Source of the DNA: Gillisia lutea
GTDB taxonomy: Bacteria > Bacteroidota > Bacteroidia > Flavobacteriales > Flavobacteriaceae
Length of the DNA: 64,000 nucleotides
Reading direction: 5' to 3'
NCBI RefSeq assembly: GCF_021568705.1
Contig: NZ_JAKGTH010000008.1
Location: forward strand, 124,001 to 188,000
Both the position numbers and the translations under genes were made by a program. This document shows, in pieces, positions 26,370 through 34,778 of this stretch. The notes under the pieces are model-generated. The model was not told where the DNA came from. It worked only from the letters and a program-made list of their open reading frames with translations, and ran no database searches. The stretch's first letter is position 1, and every line of letters starts with the position of its first letter.

Positions 26370-27587
26370 ATGTTGTTTCAAATTGCTTGGCGAAATATAT
26401 GGCGAAATAAAGCCCGAAGCTTAGTAGTAATAAGCTCTATTATTATTGGGGTGTGGGCAGGAATTTTCATTTTGTCATTTTCGTGGGGTATGTATAAGAA
26501 CAATATAGATGAATCGGTTTACATACAATTATCTCACATTCAAATTCATCATCCAACTTTTAAAGAAGAAAACGATTCTAAATACACCATTACCAATACG
26601 GATGAAAAAATGAAGCAATTTCAAGCTGATAATCGTATTGCTTCGGTAAGTTCTCGAGTTATTTCCCCGGGAATGATCACTTCACCAACAACAGCAAGCG
26701 GTGTGAAAATTTACGGCATCAATCCTTCGTCAGAAGTCACTCAAATTAGATTGAATGAGTATGTAAGCCAAGGTGCTTATTTTGATTCAGGAAAAGAAAA
26801 TGAAATGCTAATTGGCGAAAAACTAGCTAAAAAACTTAAAGTAAAACTGAAAAGTAAGGTGGTATTGACCTTTACAAATACCAAATCTGAAATTATTTCA
26901 GCAGCCTTTAGAATTGGGGGAATTTACAGATCTAAAAACATTTCGTTAGATGAAGTAAATGTATATGTGCAACAAAAACACCTACAGGAACTATTAGAAC
27001 TTAAACCATCAGAAAGCAATGAAATAGCCATCTTGGTAAAAGATGAAAAGGAGCTAGATACTATTAAAAACTTCAGTGTTGGAGTAGTGCCTAACGGAAA
27101 AATTGAAGATTGGAAAGAGTTGTCTCCTGAACTGGAAATGATTATAGAATCTTTTAATCTATACACCTATATCATTAGCGGTATCATTTTATTGGCATTA
27201 ACTTTTGGCATAATCAATACCATGTTAATGTCTGTATTAGAACGGATTAGAGAACTCGGAATGCTCATGGCTATTGGATTAAACAAGCGTAAAATATTTA
27301 TTATGATTATGCTAGAGACGTTCTATATAACACTAATTGGCACTCCAATTGGCTTGTTAACAGGCTGGTTGACGGTAACAATATTAGGGAGAACCGGAAT
27401 TAATTTATCTATGTTTTCTGAAGGTTTAGCATCATACGGATTCAGCTCTATGATCTATCCTGCTTTAGATCATGATAAATATGTAATTATTGTAGGCATG
27501 TGTATAATAACAGGCATATTATCGGCTATTTATCCCGCTTATAAAGCGCTGCAATTAAATCCATCAGAAGCAATACGTAAAATTTAA
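26370..27587 (+). CDS. ABC transporter permease, FtsX/LolC-E type (second copy)
   Basis: 405 residues, same topology as its upstream neighbour: FQIAWRNIWRNKARS, a periplasmic domain, and ERIRELGMLMAIGLNKRK before the last three helices. The two copies have diverged enough to be distinct subunits of a heterodimeric permease, as LolC and LolE are. It starts 2 bases after the first permease and ends 4 bases before the ATPase, so the three are expressed together. Confidence 0.87.
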   Translation: MLFQIAWRNIWRNKARSLVVISSIIIGVWAGIFILSFSWGMYKNNIDESVYIQLSHIQIHHPTFKEENDSKYTITNTDEKMKQFQADNRIASVSSRVISPGMITSPTTASGVKIYGINPSSEVTQIRLNEYVSQGAYFDSGKENEMLIGEKLAKKLKVKLKSKVVLTFTNTKSEIISAAFRIGGIYRSKNISLDEVNVYVQQKHLQELLELKPSESNEIAILVKDEKELDTIKNFSVGVVPNGKIEDWKELSPELEMIIESFNLYTYIISGIILLALTFGIINTMLMSVLERIRELGMLMAIGLNKRKIFIMIMLETFYITLIGTPIGLLTGWLTVTILGRTGINLSMFSEGLASYGFSSMIYPALDHDKYVIIVGMCIITGILSAIYPAYKALQLNPSEAIRKI

Positions 27588-27591
27588 GGTT

Positions 27592-28290
27592 ATGGCACAA
27601 ACGATTATCGACGCTCATAATGTTAGTAAAACCTTCAACCCAAAAACGGTTCCTGTTCATGCGGTTCAAAATGTGCACGTCCACATAGAAGAAGGAGAAT
27701 TTGTAGCATTAGTTGGACCTTCTGGTTCAGGGAAATCTACTTTGTTGAATATGATGGGTGGCTTAGATGAACCCACAGCAGGAAGCGTAATTATAGATGG
27801 TGTTGAAATCACAGAACTCTCAGAAAACAAATTAATAGATTTCAGATTACACAATATTGGATTTGTATTTCAGTCATTTAATTTGATTCCTGTACTTACC
27901 GCAAAAGAGAATGTGGGTTTTGTATTGCAGTTGCAACATATGCCCAAAGCTGAACGAGAAAAACGTGTCTTAACCTTGTTGGAAGAAGTTGGACTTGAAG
28001 ATAAAATAAATAGTAAGCCAGGTGAACTTTCGGGTGGACAACAACAACGTGTAGCAGTTGCCAGGGCACTAGCTTCAAAACCTAAAATAATATTAGCCGA
28101 TGAACCTACCGCTAATTTAGACTCCAAATCAGCGGCTAATTTACTTGATATCATGGCTAAATTGAATAAAGAGGAAAAGATTACTTTTTTATTTTCAACA
28201 CACGATCAGCGCGTAATTAAAAAAGCACGACGGGTCATCACCTTAGTAGACGGTAAAGTAGCGTCCGACGTGCAACAAATACCTTCATAA
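27592..28290 (+). CDS. ABC transporter ATP-binding protein (LolD/MacB-like)
   Basis: 232 residues, a complete nucleotide-binding domain. It has Walker A GPSGSGKST, Q-loop FVFQSFNL, signature LSGGQQQRVAVARAL, Walker B IILADEPTANLD and the switch His in STHDQRV. Length and the DEPTANLD form are typical of the LolD/FtsE/MacB group, which works with FtsX-type permeases through a mechanotransmission mechanism. It energises the two permeases just upstream. Confidence 0.9.
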   Translation: MAQTIIDAHNVSKTFNPKTVPVHAVQNVHVHIEEGEFVALVGPSGSGKSTLLNMMGGLDEPTAGSVIIDGVEITELSENKLIDFRLHNIGFVFQSFNLIPVLTAKENVGFVLQLQHMPKAEREKRVLTLLEEVGLEDKINSKPGELSGGQQQRVAVARALASKPKIILADEPTANLDSKSAANLLDIMAKLNKEEKITFLFSTHDQRVIKKARRVITLVDGKVASDVQQIPS

Positions 28291-28295
28291 ACCAG

Positions 28296-29444
28296 ATGAA
28301 AAGGTTGTTTTCAACATACCTGTTACTATTCTTTTTTTCCTTTATAAATGCTCAAGAAAAGGAGGAAAAGCTATTCCTGTCTGGTTATATTAAAAACTTA
28401 CATGAATTTAGTTTTGTTGACAAGTTAGAACAGTTGCAATGGACAACCACATTACATAACAGATTGAATTTTAAATTTATTCCTTCGGAAGAAATCACCC
28501 TGAGGTTGGAGCTTAGAAACCGATTGTTTTACGGTGATAATGTGAAAAATATACTTGGTTTTTCTGAAATGATTTCTAATGATAATGGGATTACAGATCT
28601 TTCTTGGAATATTATTGACAACAATGATGTTCTATTTAATACCACTATTGATAGAGCTTTGGTGAATTATATTAAAGGTAACTGGGATATCACTTTAGGG
28701 AGACAACGTGTTAACTGGGGAATGAATTTAGTATGGAATCCAAATGATATCTTCAATACCTATAACTTTTTAGATTTCGATTACGAAGAGCGCCCGGGAA
28801 GTGATGCCATAAGAGTACAATATTATTTAGGAGATTTCAGTAAGATTGAAGTTACAGCAAAAAAGGGTAGAAGTAAGGATGATCATATTGTAGCGGCCAT
28901 GTATAAGTTTAACAAATGGGAATATGATATTCAGTTAATTACAGGTGTATATCAAAAAGATTGGGTAATTGGAGCAGGTTGGGCAGGAAATTTAAAGAAT
29001 GCTGGTTTTAAAGGCGAAGTTTCCTATTTTGTTCCTTATGAGACCTATTTTAACTCAGAAAATGTATTGAGTACTTCTGTTTCTATTGATTATGGCTTTA
29101 AAAAAGGATTGTATATAAATGGTTCAGTTCTATATAATAGCAGTGCAAATGCTTTGTCTGGCAGCATAGGCAATTTGTTGTACACTAATTTAAGTGCCAA
29201 GAATTTAATGCCTTATAAATATTCAGGATTTCTACAATTAGCCAAAGAATTCACACCCATTTTTAGAGGAACTTTGAGTACAATTTATTCACCAACAAAT
29301 CAATCTGTTATTGTTATGTCAAGTCTAGATTATTCTATAGCTACAAATTGGGAACTCAATTTTACTGGACAATCCTTTTTTGAATTTGAAGATTACAATA
29401 CTTTAGGCAACAGTTTATTTGTGAGGTTGCGATGGAGTTTTTAA
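28296..29444 (+). CDS. Outer-membrane beta-barrel protein of the LolA/FtsX operon
   Basis: 382 residues with a signal peptide (MKRLFSTYLLLFFFSFINAQ) and a predominantly beta mature part ending in an aromatic residue (RLRWSF), as outer-membrane barrels do. LGRQRVNWGMNLVWNPNDIF recalls the GRQ-WG motif of DUF1302-type porins, which in proteobacteria also occur beside LolA-like (DUF1329) proteins. I cannot assign a family with certainty. It starts 5 bases after the ATPase gene. Its position suggests the outer-membrane end of a trans-envelope export route. Confidence 0.72.
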   Translation: MKRLFSTYLLLFFFSFINAQEKEEKLFLSGYIKNLHEFSFVDKLEQLQWTTTLHNRLNFKFIPSEEITLRLELRNRLFYGDNVKNILGFSEMISNDNGITDLSWNIIDNNDVLFNTTIDRALVNYIKGNWDITLGRQRVNWGMNLVWNPNDIFNTYNFLDFDYEERPGSDAIRVQYYLGDFSKIEVTAKKGRSKDDHIVAAMYKFNKWEYDIQLITGVYQKDWVIGAGWAGNLKNAGFKGEVSYFVPYETYFNSENVLSTSVSIDYGFKKGLYINGSVLYNSSANALSGSIGNLLYTNLSAKNLMPYKYSGFLQLAKEFTPIFRGTLSTIYSPTNQSVIVMSSLDYSIATNWELNFTGQSFFEFEDYNTLGNSLFVRLRWSF

Positions 29445-29497
29445 TAGTTTAAGTAAAATCGACATTTATACATAACACCTATTTCTTAAGAAATCAC

Positions 29498-29511
29498 ATT
29501 TGTACTATAAT
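29498..29511 (+). repeat. Left copy of a 14-bp direct repeat flanking the defence operon
   Basis: ATTTGTACTATAAT occurs here and at 34594-34607 in the same orientation, and TTATGTAA follows both copies after 8 and 5 bases. The copies bracket the four-gene operon. They may be an insertion scar or a shared promoter motif. Confidence 0.45.
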
Positions 29512-29524
29512 GTTAAGCGTTATG

Positions 29525-29550
29525 TAACTTTGCTTTTGTAAAAGCGAAGT
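29525..29550 (+). promoter_or_regulatory. -7 element inside a palindrome, candidate operator of the LexA-like repressor
   Basis: TAACTTTG (29525-29532) is an exact -7 match. Bases 29527-29550 form a 24-bp palindrome with 12-base arms and two mismatches (core GCTTTTGTAAAAGC). A repressor bound here would block the promoter. The distance to the first gene, about 270 bases, is a weakness of this reading. Confidence 0.35.
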
Positions 29551-29817
29551 ACTTACCTAGATTTTTTTTCTTCTCTAATGTTCTCTCAAAACATAATGGA
29601 ATACTCTTTTCCCGAAGCGACGATAGGAGCGAAGTGGAAATGTGTGTGGTATGGGATTATAAAAATAAAATTTTCTTTTCCCTACGTTACGGGAATCTAC
29701 AAAGAACAATATACTCCTAAAGTAAATACCATTACGATTTCGTGTAATGTTAATAACTAGTTTATAACTAAAGCATTACAATTATAATCATGATGTATGC
29801 AAAGTGTATATTAGCGT

Positions 29818-30441
29818 ATGTTTTATGATTTATCTGATAAAGAGCTAAAAGCAATAAAGATTATTAGAAATTTTCTTGTTAATCAAGGAAGAATACCAAG
29901 TGTTCGAGAACTAATGACAGGATTGGATTATAAATCACCTCGTTCATCAGCAATTTTATTAAAAAACCTTGAAGAAAAGAAAATCTTAAGAAAAAAAAAT
30001 GACGGGAGTTATCAAATAGTTGACTTTGAAATACCTGAAGATTTTGGCTCGAGAGCACAAACTGTAAAAATTCCTTTATTAGGAAGTGTAGCTTGTGGGA
30101 TGCCAATTTTTGCAGATGAAAATATTGAAGCAGAAGTCTCCATTTCTATAGAAATGATAAAAAATGGATATAAATATTTCTTATTACGAGCAGAAGGAGA
30201 TTCAATGGATGAAGCTGGAATTGAAAATGGAGATTTATTATTGGTAAGGCAGCAGCAAAATGCAGAAAATGGAGATAGAATATTGGCTTTAATTGATGAT
30301 GAAGCTACTGTTAAAGAGTATAATAAAAGTAATGGAATGGTTATTTTAAAACCAAAATCAAGTAATAAAATACACCAACCAATAATTCTTAATGAGAATT
30401 TTAGAATCCAAGGGATTATTGAAAATATAATAAAATTATAA
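29818..30441 (+). CDS. LexA-like autocleaving transcriptional repressor (S24 family)
   Basis: 207 residues. Residues 5-60 form a LexA-type winged helix (NQGRIPSVRELMTGLDYKSP). A self-cleavage site Cys93-Gly94 (GSVACGMP) follows, with the Ser129 (EGDSM) and Lys166 (ATVKEY) dyad. Spacings of 36 and 37 residues match E. coli LexA (84/119/156) closely. The Cys-Gly cleavage pair resembles UmuD and some phage repressors. It probably represses the operon it heads and is inactivated when RecA filaments form on damaged DNA. The CD-NTase starts 5 bases downstream. It could instead be the genomic LexA, but its fusion to a defence operon argues for a dedicated regulator. Confidence 0.85.
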   Translation: MFYDLSDKELKAIKIIRNFLVNQGRIPSVRELMTGLDYKSPRSSAILLKNLEEKKILRKKNDGSYQIVDFEIPEDFGSRAQTVKIPLLGSVACGMPIFADENIEAEVSISIEMIKNGYKYFLLRAEGDSMDEAGIENGDLLLVRQQQNAENGDRILALIDDEATVKEYNKSNGMVILKPKSSNKIHQPIILNENFRIQGIIENIIKL

Positions 30442-30446
30442 ATAAT

Positions 30447-31454
30447 ATGGCTATAGATAAAAACGAACATCTTAATAAGGTTCTTGATACACACGATATT
30501 AATAAAGTTAAACTTTTGAGCAAGTTTATTGCAAAAAAGAATAAGGTGAAAAATGCTTTAAATGATAAGTTTTCTGATTTTAAAGCTTCAAATGCTATTG
30601 ATTCAGGATCCTATGCAAAAAAGACTGCTATAAATACTAAATTCGATATCGATTGCTGTATTCCTTTTAAAAAGAAAGTTTCTGATAGTGATAAAGGATT
30701 TAGCAGTCTTAAAGAAATGTTTGAAGAGGTATATAAATACTTAAAAAATGAATATACTGAAACGGATGATGATATAACTAAGGATAAGGTTAGAAAGCAA
30801 AAAGTCTCAATCGGTTTAGAGTTTGAAATTGACGGAGAAATATTCGATATGGATGTAGTTCCTGGTCGTGAAAGGCCTGATAACGATAGTTATTCAAACA
30901 ATAACGATTTGAGCTTATATATAAATCCCTCGAATAGGTCTAAAAAGGAAGAAGATATTAATAAAACCAGGATTAAAACAAACATTAAGAAACACCTGGA
31001 ACTTCTAGGAGGAGCTGATAGGACTCACGAAAGAAAAATAGCGAAGCTACTTAAAGTATGGAAAACTGAAAGAAAAATTCAGAATGGAGGAAAACTGATT
31101 AAGTCATTCATGATGGAACTATATACTAAAGAAGCCTTTGATAAGACTGAGGATATCCCGTCTGATTTATGGGAAAAGGTGAAGATGGTGATGAACCATA
31201 TAATTGATAATATAACTCAAAATGATTTAGTTGATCCGGCCAACTCGCACAATATTGTGTCCGATTCCATGAGTGATACTGCTAAATCTGATACAAAAAG
31301 AGATATGAAAAAAACTATCAAAGAAATTGACGAGGATTCAGATAAAATTAAAAATTACTTTCCGATAAATGATAAACACGATAATGATGATGAGGAAAAT
31401 GCAAACTCAAAAGCTTCATCTGCATCAGTATTAAGCACTAGTAAATTTGGATAA
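30447..31454 (+). CDS. CD-NTase (cGAS/DncV-like nucleotide cyclase) of a CBASS-like system
   Basis: 335 residues. The nucleotidyltransferase core shows GS (54-55, DSGSYAKKT), the metal-binding pair D67 and D69 (TKFDIDCCIPF) and a third acidic residue around D134/D136 (EIFDMDVVPGRE), all intact. It is predicted to make a cyclic di- or trinucleotide on phage infection; the product cannot be deduced. From about 285 the sequence becomes acidic, Ser/Asn-rich and probably disordered, ending KFG. A C-terminal Gly on a flexible tail fits Cap2-type conjugation, as known for DncV. The stop overlaps the start of the next gene by 8 bases. Confidence 0.88.
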   Translation: MAIDKNEHLNKVLDTHDINKVKLLSKFIAKKNKVKNALNDKFSDFKASNAIDSGSYAKKTAINTKFDIDCCIPFKKKVSDSDKGFSSLKEMFEEVYKYLKNEYTETDDDITKDKVRKQKVSIGLEFEIDGEIFDMDVVPGRERPDNDSYSNNNDLSLYINPSNRSKKEEDINKTRIKTNIKKHLELLGGADRTHERKIAKLLKVWKTERKIQNGGKLIKSFMMELYTKEAFDKTEDIPSDLWEKVKMVMNHIIDNITQNDLVDPANSHNIVSDSMSDTAKSDTKRDMKKTIKEIDEDSDKIKNYFPINDKHDNDDEENANSKASSASVLSTSKFG

Positions 31455-33594
31455 GCAGGATCAAATCACAATAACCAAAATAAATGACCTAATCGATAGG
31501 GATAAAGATGTAACGATCGTAGAAGAAATTAAAAGAAATGGTAACTATTTTTCAGGTAAAATTGAAGTAGATTATTTAAATACAAGGACTTCATATGACA
31601 TTAAAATTCCCTCAACTTATCCGCTGACGCATCCTAACGCTGATAACATTTCAATAATTTTTAGGAATGATGCTTATATAGGATTAAATCATATTAACCC
31701 CGATGGTTCTGTTTGTTTTCACCCAGATAAAGACGATAACTTTGATCACAAGCTTCTCTATGAACTAAATTGTCTAAAACAATGGATTAGAGATTATTTT
31801 ATTTTTGATAAGGAGGATGATGACTATACATACATAATTCCTGATACTGAAATAGGTAGATTGGATAAACTTTATTTCACAAATACTAATAGCAATTTTA
31901 AAAAAAACAAATTTGGAATTTTTGATTATTCCATCTTCTCATCTGAAGAATATGGAAAGAAGAAATTTCCAGTTAAAAAACTTTTCAGGTTAGGGTTCGA
32001 TTCTGGTATCGAAGATAATTGGTCTAAAACTTTTATTGAAGAATTAAAAAGTAAAACCTGTAAAAAAGGTTTGTATTATTTCATTGAAGAAGAACCCATC
32101 AAAAAAGATAGCATAGGTAGAAGAGCTCTAGAGACTTGGGATGAATTCAAAGATTTTTTTTCAAATGAATTTCAGGAATACTTGTATCATGGTTTAAAAG
32201 GCAAGTTTGGGGATTCATTTTTTATTGAAAATTCTTCGTTATTCATTTTGATTGGTTATAAAATTCCAACTCATGATGATTATGAGGAACATTGGGATTT
32301 AATAAGAATAGAAAAAATAGAAAAACCAATTGGTCATCTGAAAATTCCAAAAAGTGAAAGAAAATCTAATAATAAAGGCTTCGAAACATTTTTAAAAACG
32401 GATAAAATCCGTTGGGGTAGTACAGAAAATATAGATTATTCTAGATTTTTTGGCAGAGGAAAACTTAACGAAAAAATAACTGATTCTCATATTTTAATAA
32501 TAGGTTGTGGAGCATTGGGCAGCTCTTTGGCTGAAATGCTAGTTAGAGGAGGAGCAAGAAGCATTGTTCTTGAAGATTTTGATTCAATACGTGGTGGAAA
32601 TTTATGCAGAGCTAATTTCACTTTAGATGATTTGATTTTTCCAAAAGCGGAAAGATTAGAAAGAAGACTTAAGTCAATATCTCCATTTATTAATTTAGCT
32701 TCAATAAGTTTAAAATTGAATCATTTCAACTTGACGGAGGTTAAGGAAATTTTTAACAAGAATGTAGATATAATTTTTGACTGTTCAACTGATCCTGAAG
32801 TAACCTATATTTTAGATAAGATAGACTTCACAGGAGATGTATTCAGTTTTGGAATTAATAATAAAGCTAAAGCATTCACTTCAATAAGTGGAAAATACTT
32901 AACCCGACAATCTAAAATCATATATGACTTCATTGGAAATGATGAGGCAACCTTCATCGAAGGTACTGGATGTGGTTATCCAACTTTCGAGGCAAACTAC
33001 GTAGATATAAATGCCTTGCTGAATACAGGACTTAAAATCATTAATGACAATTTTAATAAAGGGGAGAAGAACAAAACTTTAATAATAGAACCTAGATTTG
33101 AAGATAATTTCAAAATAAAAATTGAAAATTTTGAAAATTTTTATTGCAGGGATTTTAGTAGTTCAATATTAGTGTCTAAAACTGTTCTTAATCAAATAGA
33201 AGAAATTACAAGATTACATTATCCAAAGGAGTTTGGAGGAGTATTTATTGGTTTTAAAAATGAAACAGGTTTCATAATAACAGATATTTTAATTCCCGAT
33301 GAATATCGTAACGGCAGAACAAAGTTCATAAGGGAACCCGGTAACTTGAATGATAGATTGAAGGAATTACATAAAAAAACTGCAGGTAAGATTCAATATA
33401 TCGGAGAGTGGCATTCTCATCCCGATGGTCCTACAAGTCCAAGCACTACTGATTTAAAAGCAATGAAAGATATCGCTACGGATAAAAAAATTAATGTAAA
33501 CACTCCTTTGCTCATGATAGCAGGAATCTCAGAGATATTATTTAGCAAAGATTTTTACATATTGGTTGATAAAAGATTGAAGCACTATGAGTAA
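31447..33594 (+). CDS. E2-E1-JAB fusion protein (Cap2 plus Cap3 in one chain)
   Basis: 715 residues, read from a TTG start inside the CD-NTase gene. Residues 1-115 are a Cap2-type E2 domain with catalytic Cys in NPDGSVCFHP. A linker of about 200 residues follows. Residues about 325-540 are a ThiF/E1 adenylation domain with IIGCGALGSSLAEML, the RGGNLCRANF arginine loop and a candidate thioester Cys in GTGCGYPTFEA. Residues about 570-715 are a JAB/MPN isopeptidase with a complete JAMM motif: the Glu of KEFGGVF, HSHP and STTD. Type II CBASS usually encodes the conjugating (Cap2) and removing (Cap3) enzymes separately. It overlaps the next gene by 8 bases. Confidence 0.87.
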   Translation: MDKQDQITITKINDLIDRDKDVTIVEEIKRNGNYFSGKIEVDYLNTRTSYDIKIPSTYPLTHPNADNISIIFRNDAYIGLNHINPDGSVCFHPDKDDNFDHKLLYELNCLKQWIRDYFIFDKEDDDYTYIIPDTEIGRLDKLYFTNTNSNFKKNKFGIFDYSIFSSEEYGKKKFPVKKLFRLGFDSGIEDNWSKTFIEELKSKTCKKGLYYFIEEEPIKKDSIGRRALETWDEFKDFFSNEFQEYLYHGLKGKFGDSFFIENSSLFILIGYKIPTHDDYEEHWDLIRIEKIEKPIGHLKIPKSERKSNNKGFETFLKTDKIRWGSTENIDYSRFFGRGKLNEKITDSHILIIGCGALGSSLAEMLVRGGARSIVLEDFDSIRGGNLCRANFTLDDLIFPKAERLERRLKSISPFINLASISLKLNHFNLTEVKEIFNKNVDIIFDCSTDPEVTYILDKIDFTGDVFSFGINNKAKAFTSISGKYLTRQSKIIYDFIGNDEATFIEGTGCGYPTFEANYVDINALLNTGLKIINDNFNKGEKNKTLIIEPRFEDNFKIKIENFENFYCRDFSSSILVSKTVLNQIEEITRLHYPKEFGGVFIGFKNETGFIITDILIPDEYRNGRTKFIREPGNLNDRLKELHKKTAGKIQYIGEWHSHPDGPTSPSTTDLKAMKDIATDKKINVNTPLLMIAGISEILFSKDFYILVDKRLKHYE

Positions 33595-34420
33595 TAAAAT
33601 AAATTTAAGAAAGTTATTTGGAGGCTTACAGACTCAAATGGAGGCTCAATTAAACACTAATAGGACGTTTATAGAGCATCCAGGTTCTAAAGGGGATTCT
33701 CTTGAAAATACTTGGATTGAATGGTTGAGAACCTATCTGCCAGATAGATATTGCGTTGATAAGGCAATTGTAATTGATTCCAAAGGACAATTAAGCCATC
33801 AAATTGATTTGGTGATTTATGATCAAACATATACACCTTTTGTATTTAAACAAAATGGTATTTTTTATATACCAGCAGAAGGGGTGTACGCTATTTTTGA
33901 AGTTAAACCAGATCTGGATAAAGAAAATATCATATATGCAGGAGACAAAATTGAGAGTGTTAGAAAATTATTTAGAACATCCACCGAAATAATTGATAGA
34001 GGAGAATCAAAGGATCCGAGAGCTTTAACCAAAATACTTGGAGGTATATTAACTATAGAAACAAAAATTAAAGATGTCACAATTGAAAAACATCTTAAAA
34101 GTTTAAAAGGATTAAAATCAATTGATATTGGCTGTGCAGTAAAGAATAAGAGCTTTTATGTAGATTATCAAAAGGATGACAACATATTTAAAATTGACAG
34201 AGGTGTGAAATTATCTTTTAAAGAACATAATGAATTATTTTTTAAGTTTTATACTGAAAGAAAAGTGAATGACATTGAATTTAGTAAGAGGAATAATTCG
34301 TTAGTTACTTTTTTTTTACAATTAACTAGATATTTACAACAAAGTATTGGTACAGTCGCGGCTATTGATTTATCAGAATATGCGAAAGCAATTAGTTTTG
34401 AAATTGATGATGATCTTTAA
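33587..34420 (+). CDS. DUF6602-like protein, predicted PD-(D/E)xK-type nuclease, candidate CBASS effector
   Basis: 277 residues, no signal peptide or membrane helix. Residues 30-110 carry E40 (LENTWIEW), D74 (HQIDLVIYD) and E105-x-K107 (YAIFEVKPD), spaced as in restriction-endonuclease-like folds. IDLVIYD...P.EGVYAIFEVK is the pattern I associate with DUF6602; I cannot run the search. The C-terminal half is unrecognised and might bind the nucleotide signal. It is the only candidate effector in the operon: no phospholipase, SAVED, TIR or membrane effector is encoded nearby. It could alternatively be an accessory factor. A promoter-less 8-base overlap ties it to the E2-E1-JAB gene. Confidence 0.68.
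   Translation: MSNKINLRKLFGGLQTQMEAQLNTNRTFIEHPGSKGDSLENTWIEWLRTYLPDRYCVDKAIVIDSKGQLSHQIDLVIYDQTYTPFVFKQNGIFYIPAEGVYAIFEVKPDLDKENIIYAGDKIESVRKLFRTSTEIIDRGESKDPRALTKILGGILTIETKIKDVTIEKHLKSLKGLKSIDIGCAVKNKSFYVDYQKDDNIFKIDRGVKLSFKEHNELFFKFYTERKVNDIEFSKRNNSLVTFFLQLTRYLQQSIGTVAAIDLSEYAKAISFEIDDDL

Positions 34421-34778
<358 letters not shown>

Larger units (their letters stand above)
29445..29817. other. 373-base region upstream of the defence operon
   Basis: It is AT-rich except for a short GC-richer patch (29614-29660). It holds the left copy of a 14-bp direct repeat (29498), an exact -7 element inside a 24-bp palindrome (29525-29550), and a near-consensus -7 element (TATATTAG, about 29806) close to the start of the LexA-like gene. 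A 60-codon frame at 29578-29760 has no recognisable features, and I do not call it a gene. Confidence 0.5.

Noticed and set aside
29578-29760. 60-codon frame upstream of the LexA-like gene
   Set aside because: Unusual composition, no motif, covers a GC-richer intergenic patch and the -7/palindrome region; no support as a gene.
30012-30494. 160-codon minus-strand frame across the LexA-like gene
   Set aside because: Antisense shadow of a gene with complete LexA motifs; low-complexity composition.
29818-34420. Prophage or conjugative element because of the LexA-like repressor and AT-rich DNA
   Set aside because: No integrase, structural, replication or transfer gene lies within or beside the four genes.
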